Positions 56,526 through 64,000 of a stretch of DNA of 64,000 bases are shown here, piece by piece (within the stretch, counting starts at the first letter, position 1; every line of letters starts with the position of its first letter). Under the pieces are notes generated by a model, which was not told the DNA's origin, made no database searches, and was given only the letters and a program-made list of their open reading frames with translations. Source of the stretch: JAGVSR01 sp963786675 (GTDB lineage Bacteria > Pseudomonadota > Alphaproteobacteria > Rhizobiales > Hyphomicrobiaceae); NCBI GenBank assembly GCA_963786675.1, contig CAWAZY010000003.1:310001-374000 (forward strand). The letters are read 5' to 3'. Position numbers and translations under genes: made by a program.

Positions 56526-57635
56526 TCAGGCGATCCTGCCTTGGGGCGTCGTGGCGGGCTCGGGCGCATTGCCGCCGAACTGGGCCATCACGCGGTCGCG
56601 GTCGGCTTGTGCCAGCGCGTTCCATCGCTCCAAGTTGCGCTGCGCGGCATGGGCTTGCCCGGCCCGTCCGCTCTCCTCTGTAAGTTTTTCAGCAATCAAC
56701 CGCGCGGCCCGCTGCGGGTCGGCGGGATCGATGAACCATCCCGATGTTCCCAACACTTCCCGGAACACCGGCGCATCGGGGGCGGCAATGGGCAGCCCTG
56801 CGAATTGCGCCTCCAGCAGCGGAAGTCCAAGACCCTCGTCGTGCGAGGTGCAGAGATAAACGTCGGCACCTTCCAGGAGCGCCTTGGCCTCGGCGGCGGG
56901 CAGATAGCCGTGCACGATGACGCCCGGATGATGTTTGAGCGCGTCGGCGTCTTCGCCCCAGCCGGCACGGCCGATGACATGCAGCGTCGCATCCGACTGG
57001 CCCATGGCGCGCAGGGCATCGAGAATGGCGGCGGCGGCACGGTAGTTCTTGCGCGGCTCCACCGTGCCGAGTGCGACGAGCTGCAGCGGCTGGGCGGCAT
57101 CGCGCGGCGCACCACGGGAACGGTCGTCGAGCCCGAAGACGTTGCCGACGGCGGGGCGGTAGAGCGTCACGATGGCATCGGCGGGGAGGAAGGGCGCAAT
57201 TTCTCGGCGGGTCTTTTCTGAGTTGGTCAGAAAGTACTTCAGATGCGTGACGGCGTACTTGAAGGGCGCGGCCATATAGAGCCGGGCTTTGAGGCTCAGA
57301 TCCTGCGGCCGCGTAATCAGGAAGGCATCGTGCACGTAGAGATGCGTGCGGGCGCGTGCGAAGCGGAACAGAGGCGACGGCGGAAAGCCAGGGAAAATGA
57401 ACTGGCTGCCACGGTTGAACAGCGCCAGCAGCGGCAAGACGATGTGCTGCTTGAAGATCATGGAAGCCACACCGGCGGCCCGCACGGCGCGCACTTCCAC
57501 TCCTGTGAAGGGCGCCTTCTCGAACTGCTCGATGGTGACCCGCTCGATGCCCGTCACATGCCGCCCCAGGTGGGTCAGATCCAGGTAGACGACCAGCTCC
57601 CGGCCGCGCTTTCCGCCTTGTTCCATGGTGCTCAT
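56526..57635 (-). CDS. Glycosyltransferase family 4 protein
   Basis: A 369-residue GT-B glycosyltransferase of the exopolysaccharide locus. The N-terminal domain starts VVYLDLTHLGRHVTGIERVT; the donor-binding C-terminal domain has VALGTVEPRKNYRAAAAILD and the E-x7-E type SHDEGLGLPLLEAQFAGLPI. Start at 57635 overlaps the stop of the upstream glycosyltransferase by four bases; a start at 57626 is also possible. The specific sugar is unknown. It probably acts at the cytoplasmic membrane face. Confidence 0.88.
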   Translation of the reverse strand: MSTMEQGGKRGRELVVYLDLTHLGRHVTGIERVTIEQFEKAPFTGVEVRAVRAAGVASMIFKQHIVLPLLALFNRGSQFIFPGFPPSPLFRFARARTHLYVHDAFLITRPQDLSLKARLYMAAPFKYAVTHLKYFLTNSEKTRREIAPFLPADAIVTLYRPAVGNVFGLDDRSRGAPRDAAQPLQLVALGTVEPRKNYRAAAAILDALRAMGQSDATLHVIGRAGWGEDADALKHHPGVIVHGYLPAAEAKALLEGADVYLCTSHDEGLGLPLLEAQFAGLPIAAPDAPVFREVLGTSGWFIDPADPQRAARLIAEKLTEESGRAGQAHAAQRNLERWNALAQADRDRVMAQFGGNAPEPATTPQGRIA

Positions 57636-58795
57636 GGCGCCGGCTCCTCGTCGGTCTGCCGACGTGGTATCGCATGGAAGAAATTCGGACGCTGCGCCAC
57701 GCTGGCCGCGGCGTCCGCGAGCACGTCGCGGATCACCGCTTCGTACTCAGGCACGCGCGTCTCAAACGAGAAGTCCTCCGCGCGCGCCCGGCGCAGAGCC
57801 GGATCGCCTGGGGCGTCGAGTGTCGACCGGATGGCCCGTGCCAGCTGGACATGATTGCCGATACCGACGATGCGTCCGTACTGGCCGTGCTTCAGGATTT
57901 CGTGTGGTCCCGCGCACGCGGTGGCCACGATGGGGAGCCCATAGGCCATGGCCTCGACGACGACGTTGCCGAACGGTTCGGATGTCGAGGAAGAGACGAA
58001 ACACTTGGCACCGGCATAAACCGTCCAAGGCTCCTTTGCGTATCCCGGCATCGAAACGCGATCCGTGAGGCGCAACCGTCTGATTTCGGCTTCGAGCCGC
58101 TGCTGCTCCGGTCCCTTGCCGAGAATGACGAGCCGCGCATCGGGATGGCGCATGTGCGCGAACGCACGCAGAAGCGTGACGAAATCCTTCTCAGGGACGA
58201 GGCGCCCAACCGACAGGACGATATTGTCCCGGGCGGCCAATTCGTCTGCGCTGGGGACCGCGGCATCCTTGGGAAAGAAAACCGGGTTGAGCAGGCAGAC
58301 CATGCGCGCGGGATAGGCTCTCCATTTCGAGATCAGGGTCTCGACGAGGCCCTCGGACACGGCGATTGTGCGCGCCGCCATCCGGCTCAAGAGCGGAAGG
58401 CCGAGGTAACTCAGGTAGCTGAGCCAACCGGTTTTCCACTCCATTTCACCGTGGAACGAAATGATGGGTTGGGTGGGGCTCCGCGCGAGCTTGGTCGCAA
58501 GAAGCAGCTTCAGGTTTGAGGCACCCACAGCCGACAGCGCCACGTCGGGTTGATGGCGGCGCAGGAGTTTGGCCAGCTTCCGCGTGGCGGTGAAATGATT
58601 GCGGCCCAGGGTATGGAGCCGAATTTCGGGGTGCAGGTTGGCGCGATTTTCGTCGGCCTCGAAATCCTGCGCAAAAATCACGTCGTAACCGCGTTCCTTG
58701 AACGCCGTGGCGAGGCACGCCCATAGCCGTTCCGCGCCGCCGTCGACCAGGCCGTGTGTGTAGAACAAGATCTTGACGGGCTTCGCGGTTGTCAT
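57632..58795 (-). CDS. Glycosyltransferase family 4 protein
   Basis: A 387-residue GT4 enzyme; start at 58795 (MTTAKPVKILFYTHGLVDGG) fits the family N-terminus (GGAER motif follows). The donor domain shows VLSVGRLVPEKDFVTLLRAF and STSEPFGNVVVEAMAYGLPI, with a final GPHEIL, the common sugar-nucleotide site. It overlaps the next gene (ATGA), so both are co-translated. Likely builds part of the polysaccharide repeat unit. Confidence 0.9.
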   Translation of the reverse strand: MTTAKPVKILFYTHGLVDGGAERLWACLATAFKERGYDVIFAQDFEADENRANLHPEIRLHTLGRNHFTATRKLAKLLRRHQPDVALSAVGASNLKLLLATKLARSPTQPIISFHGEMEWKTGWLSYLSYLGLPLLSRMAARTIAVSEGLVETLISKWRAYPARMVCLLNPVFFPKDAAVPSADELAARDNIVLSVGRLVPEKDFVTLLRAFAHMRHPDARLVILGKGPEQQRLEAEIRRLRLTDRVSMPGYAKEPWTVYAGAKCFVSSSTSEPFGNVVVEAMAYGLPIVATACAGPHEILKHGQYGRIVGIGNHVQLARAIRSTLDAPGDPALRRARAEDFSFETRVPEYEAVIRDVLADAAASVAQRPNFFHAIPRRQTDEEPAP

Positions 58796-58913
58796 AATGG
58801 GATTTGCTGGTTGCCCTGATCGCGCGCGCCCCGGGTTCATGTGCGGCCGCTGCACGTTTTGGTTTGCACGCAGATGGTGTCGGCTTCGCGGGCCGCAGGT
58901 GTGTTCGGGTGCG

Positions 58914-59732
58914 TCAGGACGAGGGCCTCTGGGCGTTTGTCCCGAACAGCGGTTCCAGCAGTGTCAGGCGTGCGAGAAGCAGTCCACACTGAGCATAGCG
59001 GACGGCTAGCCGGCGCGGATTAGTGCTTAGGCGCCAGAGCCATTCCATACCAGACTTCTGGAAGATGCCAGGGGCGCGGACCTGTTCGCCCGCGAGAAAA
59101 TCCAGCCCCGCTCCGATGCAGATGAAGCCGCACGGTACACCTTGCTTCACGGCGCGCGCCGCGAACAATTCCTGTTTGGGCGCGCCGAGGGCGACAAAGC
59201 AGAGGCGTGCGCCTGAATCCCGGATGCGCGCGATGGCGGCGTCCGCCTCGGGTCCATCCGGATCGAAGCCCGCTGGGGGCGACAAGGTTCCGGTGATATC
59301 GAGTTGCCCGCAGGTGTTGGCCACGAGGCGCGCGCCGGCTGTCGCCAGCACCTCGGGCGACGTTCCGAAAAGAAAGACCGGCGTGCCAGCTTGTGCGGCG
59401 GCTTCGGCGAGTGGCAGGACGAGATCGGCTCCCGTCGTGCGCACGATGCGGGCATCGTGACGACGCGCCAGCCGGGCGACCGGTGCGCCGTCTGCGGTGA
59501 CAAAGGTGGCTGTCTGGTAGGCCGCGCGGAATGCCGCGCTGGTGCGCAATTTGACGAGATGATCGAGATTGAGCGTGAACACCGAGAAGGCGCGTGCCTC
59601 GCGTGCTGCCGCCATGATCGCGTCAAGCGCGGTGCGGGTGTCGGGAATATTGATATGCCAGCCGTCAACGGCGGCGGTCCCGGAATTTTCCTCAATCGGC
59701 ATGTGGGCCGGAGCCCGCTGATCGGTACGCAT
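58914..59732 (-). CDS. WecG/TagA/CpsF family glycosyltransferase
   Basis: A GT26 enzyme of about 272 residues if started at 59732 (MRTDQRAPAHMPIEE); the frame is open to 59819 through a short tandem repeat, which makes the longer form doubtful. Family segments: FSVFTLNLDHLVKLRTSAAF, VTADGAPVARLARRHDARIV, VFLFGTSPEVL, and CFVALGAPKQELFAARAVKQ. These enzymes transfer ManNAcA, ManNAc or related sugars to a lipid-linked acceptor early in cell-surface polysaccharide assembly. The C-terminal 40 residues are an amphipathic membrane-binding part (MEWLWRLSTNPRRLAVRYAQ). Confidence 0.88.
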   Translation of the reverse strand: MRTDQRAPAHMPIEENSGTAAVDGWHINIPDTRTALDAIMAAAREARAFSVFTLNLDHLVKLRTSAAFRAAYQTATFVTADGAPVARLARRHDARIVRTTGADLVLPLAEAAAQAGTPVFLFGTSPEVLATAGARLVANTCGQLDITGTLSPPAGFDPDGPEADAAIARIRDSGARLCFVALGAPKQELFAARAVKQGVPCGFICIGAGLDFLAGEQVRAPGIFQKSGMEWLWRLSTNPRRLAVRYAQCGLLLARLTLLEPLFGTNAQRPSS

Positions 59733-59748
59733 GAACGCTTCGCCCTGT

Positions 59749-59803
59749 CCAATCGCCGGCATCTGTGCCAATCGCTGGCATCTGACCAATCGCTGGCCGG
59801 CTT
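59749..59803. repeat. Short tandem repeat (three units of about 18-19 bases)
   Basis: Units built on CCAATCGCYGGCATCTG occur three times with small changes; the third ends CCAATCGCTGGCCGGC. It lies upstream of the most likely WecG-type start and could change spacing or expression by slippage. Confidence 0.7.
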
Positions 59804-60054
59804 GAGTGGGCACCGGCACGAGCGTCGGTATTAAGGTTTTGGTAACCTTTGTTGGACGGTGTCATATCAGATCGCCTGATCCATCTCATCACGGAAAAAG
59901 CCGCCGGGGCGGTTGTGTCTCAGGGACCCGCCCGGTGCGTGTCCGCCGGGCGTGGCCCCGCGTTTTCCCACTGGCGGCAGATTGTTAGAACCATTGCGTC
60001 CCTCTCCGGGGGCTCCGCAAAGCCCGTGCCACCGTGGGGTCAGGACGGCGTGTG

Positions 60055-62223
60055 TCAGGCGGAAACGGGTGCCTTGTTGACGACGAGGTCGATGGCCTGA
60101 TCGGTGTGAGCGGCAACCAGCCGTTCGATCTCAGCCAACTCGGACTCTTGCGTTTTCCCAGCGTCCGCAACGAACAGAATTTGGTCGGCGAGCGGTAGCA
60201 GAGCACTGGCGGCCTCGTCATCGAGAAGCGCGCCGGCGTCGATGAACAAGAGGTCGTAGGAGCGGGCGAGTGCGCCAAGTCCGGCGGCGAGACGGCGGCG
60301 CTGCGCCAGCTTGAGACGCCTAATGTCGGCCAGCGCGATAGGCAGAAACGCCAATCCTGACCGGACATCCCGTGTCGTGATGCGCGCAAGGTCGTCGCGG
60401 TTATCCAGCACCACCGGCGTTCCGGGATCGACCGATGGGGCGAAGATCGCGGACAGGTCGGCATCGGTGGACGTCGCGTCCACAAGAAGCGTGCGTTCGC
60501 CACCGAGTGCGGCCGTATAGGCCAGCGCGAGTGCCGTCGACGAGGCCCCCGCACCGCGCCGCGCCCCGGCAACCAGCACGATATGCGCGCGCTCACGCTG
60601 CGGATCGGCCGATAGAGAGCCGAGCAACCTCAAGATGGCCTGGCGATATCGTGGCGAACCGCCGCCGGAGGGATCACCGGCAACGGCCAGGATGTCTGCG
60701 AAATCGGTTGTGCCACTCTTGCCGCGCAGGGACCCTAACCGTCCGCGCAGTCGTCCGGCTAGAGAGGGTACCGCTATCACCGGCAGCGTTGCGCGCGGGG
60801 GTGTCCCAGAATGGCCAGAGACGGGTGGCCGTGGAGCGGCGACAGGATTGACGGCATCGCCAAGAAGCGCGCGGGCGATCCCGGCGCCCAAACCGGCGAG
60901 GAGCCCAAGGGCGAGGATGAGCATCGGCGAGGGGAAGCTCGCCCGGGTGGGCACGCCGGCAGGTGTAATGATGCGCGCTTCGGGAGCGGACAGGTTGGCT
61001 TGTTCCAGCGTCTCCTTGGCGCGGGCAAGGAACGCACCCAGGATTTCCCGGCTCGATGAAAGGTCCTGCTCCAACTCGCGCATGCGGATCTGCGCCGTGT
61101 TGCTGCGGTTGACCTCGGTCTTCGTCGTCTCGATGGCCTTGAGGATTTCCCGCTCGCGGGCGCTGGCGATTTGCAGTTCATTGCGCGCGCCGGCCGCCAC
61201 GCGCTTCAATTCAGCTGCGATCTGAGCCTTCAGTTCTTTCACCTGGGAGCGGATATCGATGAGCACGGGGTGCCGCCCCTGAAGCTGCGCGGAGAGTGCG
61301 GCTTCCCTGCGGGCGACTTGCGAATACTGCTCGCGCAGCTTCTGGATCAAAGCGGATTTAATGGCATCGGGCAGGTTATCGGGATCGCCGGCACGGATGG
61401 CGGCTTGGGCCTGTTCGAAGCGAGCCTTGGCCTCCGCCGAGACGGAACGGGCCGTGGCGAGCTCGATGTTGAGCTTGCCCAGCTGCTGTTCGGTTACGAT
61501 CCCGCCTTCCGATACGACGATGCGGTTTTCGCGCTTGAAGCTATCAAGCCGTTCCTCCGCGGCGCGCACGCGCTGGCGCAACTCGTTGAGCCGCGCGTCG
61601 ATCAGCGTATTGGCGCGCTTGGCTTCGTCGGATTTGGCGGATGTCTGGTCCTCGATGTAGGCGGCGAGGACGGCATTGACGATGCGCGCCGATTTCGCCG
61701 GCGACGTGGTGCTGGCTTCCACTTCCAGAACATAGGATTTGGCCGGCCGCTTGACGCGCACGATCCGCGCGAGGCTCTCAAGCGCCTGCGTCTTGAGGTC
61801 CGAAACCGGCCGCGGCCCGCGGATCATGTCCTTGATCTGCGCCAGCCATCCGGTCTGGGCTTCGGATGCGAATTCCGTGTCGTCCTGAAGGTTTTCCGTT
61901 TCCACGACGCGGCTGAGCACACTGTCGGAAACGATAATCGACACCTGGCTCTCGACCAGCGACGCGTCGGAACCAAAACCACCCTGGATAATCTCGTCAG
62001 TCACGATCTTGCGGGAACGGGGGTCGACGAAGACCGCCCCGCTGGCGGTGTACACGGGCTGGAGGGTACTGAGCACCATCATGGCAAGTGCCAGACCGGC
62101 CAGCGGAGCGGCCAGCAACGACCACTTGTAGCGCGCGAGGATAGCCAAAAAGCCGCTCAAGTTCGTCGAGCGGTCGCTCGATCGATCCAGGCCAGCCCCA
62201 TATTCCTTACGCGATGTCATCAA
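60055..62223 (-). CDS. Wzc/GumC-like polysaccharide chain-length protein with degenerate kinase domain
   Basis: A 722-residue protein. An N-terminal Wzz domain with a first membrane helix (WSLLAAPLAGLALAMMVLST) and a long periplasmic coiled coil (about residues 180-400, for example RVRAAEERLDSFKRENRIVV) is followed by a second helix (PMLILALGLLAGLGAG) and a cytoplasmic BY-kinase-like P-loop domain. The P-loop reads GARRGAGASST, lacking the Walker A Lys, although later TLLVDATSTDADLS (Walker A' type) and LLFIDAGALL (Walker B) are kept. No Tyr cluster ends the protein. It should act in export and length control, with little or no kinase activity. Confidence 0.87.
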   Translation of the reverse strand: MMTSRKEYGAGLDRSSDRSTNLSGFLAILARYKWSLLAAPLAGLALAMMVLSTLQPVYTASGAVFVDPRSRKIVTDEIIQGGFGSDASLVESQVSIIVSDSVLSRVVETENLQDDTEFASEAQTGWLAQIKDMIRGPRPVSDLKTQALESLARIVRVKRPAKSYVLEVEASTTSPAKSARIVNAVLAAYIEDQTSAKSDEAKRANTLIDARLNELRQRVRAAEERLDSFKRENRIVVSEGGIVTEQQLGKLNIELATARSVSAEAKARFEQAQAAIRAGDPDNLPDAIKSALIQKLREQYSQVARREAALSAQLQGRHPVLIDIRSQVKELKAQIAAELKRVAAGARNELQIASAREREILKAIETTKTEVNRSNTAQIRMRELEQDLSSSREILGAFLARAKETLEQANLSAPEARIITPAGVPTRASFPSPMLILALGLLAGLGAGIARALLGDAVNPVAAPRPPVSGHSGTPPRATLPVIAVPSLAGRLRGRLGSLRGKSGTTDFADILAVAGDPSGGGSPRYRQAILRLLGSLSADPQRERAHIVLVAGARRGAGASSTALALAYTAALGGERTLLVDATSTDADLSAIFAPSVDPGTPVVLDNRDDLARITTRDVRSGLAFLPIALADIRRLKLAQRRRLAAGLGALARSYDLLFIDAGALLDDEAASALLPLADQILFVADAGKTQESELAEIERLVAAHTDQAIDLVVNKAPVSA

Positions 62224-62668
62224 GTTACCAGCATTTTCGTCGGGACGTGCTCAGGGTTTCAGCGCAACTCATGGAGTGGCTGTGTCATTTTCACCCGTTC
62301 TGGTGCCGGAATGGCGGGTTTGTGCAAAAGATGTCCCGTAATCTGACTTTCGGTGGCCTGTCCGGCTGGTGAGCCGTTGGGTCGCCGCGTGTGTTCGGAT
62401 CGGCAGGTGCAAACGCCGTGCCTGTCTCCCGGGGTTCTCCGGCGGGATGGGCGTGCCCGGGTTGGCTCGGCCGGCCTGCGGGGCCGGGCGCGACGACTGA
62501 GCTGCCAAACCGACTGGGTTTAGCGGAATTAGTGTCAGGTGATTTCGCGCGGCGCCCCATTAACGCTTCTCCCAAATCGATGGAAAAGCGTTCAGCGGAC
62601 ACCGTAATGATGCGGAACGGCCCGGGCATCTCCAGCCACGGGTGAATACGAGTGCCAGGGTAAGTTGC
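62224..62668. other. Divergent intergenic region of the exopolysaccharide locus
   Basis: About 445 bases between the minus-strand Wzc-like gene and the plus-strand sugar transferase gene. No supported gene. Both promoters should lie here; they could not be located with confidence. Confidence 0.5.
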
Positions 62669-64000
62669 GTGACGATTGGTAGTGATCGCGTTTTAAGCGT
62701 GGACGAGCAGACATCGGGTCGTGAACTTCTCGGCAGTGCGGGTTTTGCATGCGGCGCGGTTCTGGCAGAATTTGTCGCCATTGTGCTTCTGGCAGTTGTG
62801 ACAGGCGTTGCCTATCACATGATGGCCTACGGCACGCCGGGTGATACCGATACCTATCTCGCACTCGGTGCCCTAGCAGCATTCTGCTACGTCCTGCCAT
62901 TCATGTTCCGCGATGAATATGGAATGCACGCCTACTTGGAGGGCCGCCGCGATTTTGGCCGAACCTTCTTCGTCTGGAACACTGCGTTCCTCGCCCTTGC
63001 TCTGATCGGATTTCTGACCAAGACGACGGGCGTCTTCTCGCGGGCGTGGCTGTTGCTCTTCTATCTTGCGGGTTTGAGCGTGCTGACGGCGCTGAGCGCG
63101 CTGACGGGCCGCGTTCTCGTTTCCTTGATGGCGTCCGGTCTCATCGGCTCCCGCCGGCTGATGCTCGTCGGCTCGGAAGATGAAATCCGCCGGGTGGCGG
63201 CAGATTTCGATCCAGTGCGCACGGGCGTGCGTGTCGTCGCCATGCAAGTGCTGACGCCCGCGGCCGACACGGATGACGCTATGCTGCCATCGATGAGCGA
63301 GGCCGTGGCTCTCGCCCGGGCGCGGAATGTGAACGATATCGTCCTCGTCACCGACTGGTCGCGGACAGACTTCATTCATGGCGTCGTGGAAGCCTTCAGC
63401 AACATGCCGGTCGCGATCCATCTGGGCGCCTCGGGTCTGCTGGGACGCTTCTCGGATGCGCGCGTCTCGCGGATGAGCCCCTTGACCGCGCTATCGCTCA
63501 CCGCGCCTCCGCTCGGGCCCATGCAGGTGGCCGCGAAGCGCACGTTCGACGTGGTGTGTTCAAGCTTGGCTATCGTGCTTCTCTTGCCTCTGTTTGCAGT
63601 GATTGCCGCCGCGATCCGCCTTGACACGCCAGGTCCGATTTTCTTCAGGCAGCGCCGCCGCGGTTACAACAATCGCGAATTCCTCATTTGGAAGTTCCGC
63701 ACGATGACGTCGCTCGACGACGGTGATGTCGTGGTCCAGGTGCAGAGCAACGACCTGCGCGTGACGCGCATTGGCCGTCTGTTGCGCCGCTTCAACTTGG
63801 ACGAACTGCCCCAGCTCATCAACGTGGTGCGCGGCGAGATGTCCCTCGTCGGGCCTCGCCCCCATGCGGTGGCCCATGACCGTCACTACGAAGTTCGTAT
63901 CGGGTCCTATCCGCGGCGTCTGAACGTGAAGCCGGGCATCACCGGCTGGGCGCAGGTGAACGGGTTCCGTGGCCGAACAGAGACCGACGAGGATATGCGC
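62669..64000 (+). CDS. Polyprenyl-phosphate sugar-1-phosphate transferase (priming glycosyltransferase), 3' end cut by window
   Basis: Frame opens at the GTG at 62669 (AGGG about eight bases upstream) and runs off the right edge after 444 codons. Several membrane helices come first, then a Rossmann-like cytosolic domain (LMLVGSEDEIRRVAADF), one more helix and the bacterial sugar transferase domain: KRTFDVVCSSLAIVLLLPLF, GPIFFRQRRRGYNN, IWKFRTM, NLDELPQLINVVRGEMSLVG, PRPHAVAHD and KPGITGWAQVNGFRGRTETD. This is the WcaJ/ExoY/GumD class that loads the first sugar phosphate onto undecaprenyl phosphate. The remaining part is only a few tens of residues. Confidence 0.92.
   Translation, partial: MTIGSDRVLSVDEQTSGRELLGSAGFACGAVLAEFVAIVLLAVVTGVAYHMMAYGTPGDTDTYLALGALAAFCYVLPFMFRDEYGMHAYLEGRRDFGRTFFVWNTAFLALALIGFLTKTTGVFSRAWLLLFYLAGLSVLTALSALTGRVLVSLMASGLIGSRRLMLVGSEDEIRRVAADFDPVRTGVRVVAMQVLTPAADTDDAMLPSMSEAVALARARNVNDIVLVTDWSRTDFIHGVVEAFSNMPVAIHLGASGLLGRFSDARVSRMSPLTALSLTAPPLGPMQVAAKRTFDVVCSSLAIVLLLPLFAVIAAAIRLDTPGPIFFRQRRRGYNNREFLIWKFRTMTSLDDGDVVVQVQSNDLRVTRIGRLLRRFNLDELPQLINVVRGEMSLVGPRPHAVAHDRHYEVRIGSYPRRLNVKPGITGWAQVNGFRGRTETDEDMR

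Overview
The window looks like a chromosomal piece of a GC-rich alphaproteobacterium of the order Hyphomicrobiales (Rhizobiales). The main evidence is gene order. One block runs pcm-like methyltransferase, tolC, popZ-like, valS. A second runs xth and erpA, divergent from dgt, argS, SPOR-domain gene, nagZ, scpA, scpB, tatABC, serS, surE and a LysM/M23 gene. An ExoR-like Sel1 protein and a possible CtrA box (TTAA-N7-TTAA) fit the same group. The genus cannot be fixed from sequence alone.

Region 1-16.95 kb is accessory DNA next to the 3' end of a tRNA-Cys gene (16955-17028, minus strand), the classic position of an integrated element. From the left edge it holds a tight minus-strand operon of five small unknown proteins followed by a GHKL-type ATPase (cut by the window edge), an IS1595-type transposase remnant, an alpha/beta hydrolase, a TadG-like surface protein, damaged signalling genes (a B12-binding AerR/PpaA-like protein, a PilZ protein with an in-frame stop, a CheY-like receiver), an intact PilZ protein, a Cys-rich exported protein, an IS1182 insertion, a RepB-type primase with a PriCT-like region, and an AlpA-like excisionase. 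No integrase is visible; it may lie left of the window.

Region 17-34.7 kb is core: pcm-like gene, two tandem tolC genes, two tandem popZ-like genes, valS, an aldehyde dehydrogenase, a DUF2939-type protein, an M48 membrane protease, ilvD and an exoR-like gene. A minus-strand pair at 34.7-36.0 kb encodes an SbtA-type bicarbonate transporter and a PII-like partner. A short variable patch follows (36.4-38.8 kb) with a TPR protein carrying an in-frame TGA and two membrane-anchored unknowns.

Region 38.9-55.4 kb is the conserved envelope, chromosome and translation block (xth, erpA, dgt, argS, SPOR protein, nagZ, scpAB, an orphan ABC ATPase, tatABC, serS, surE, LysM/M23). Region 55.4-64 kb is an exopolysaccharide locus: a Tat-exported GH10 glycosidase, two GT4 glycosyltransferases, a WecG/TagA/CpsF enzyme and a Wzc/GumC-like protein on the minus strand, divergent from a polyprenyl-phosphate sugar transferase that runs off the right edge.

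A striking property of the whole window is recurrent single-base frameshifts, including two each in the essential genes valS and argS and one each in dgt, erpA, the aldehyde dehydrogenase, the DUF2939 gene and the GH10 gene. These most simply mean uncorrected indel errors in the assembly, so the frameshifted accessory genes should not automatically be called pseudogenes.
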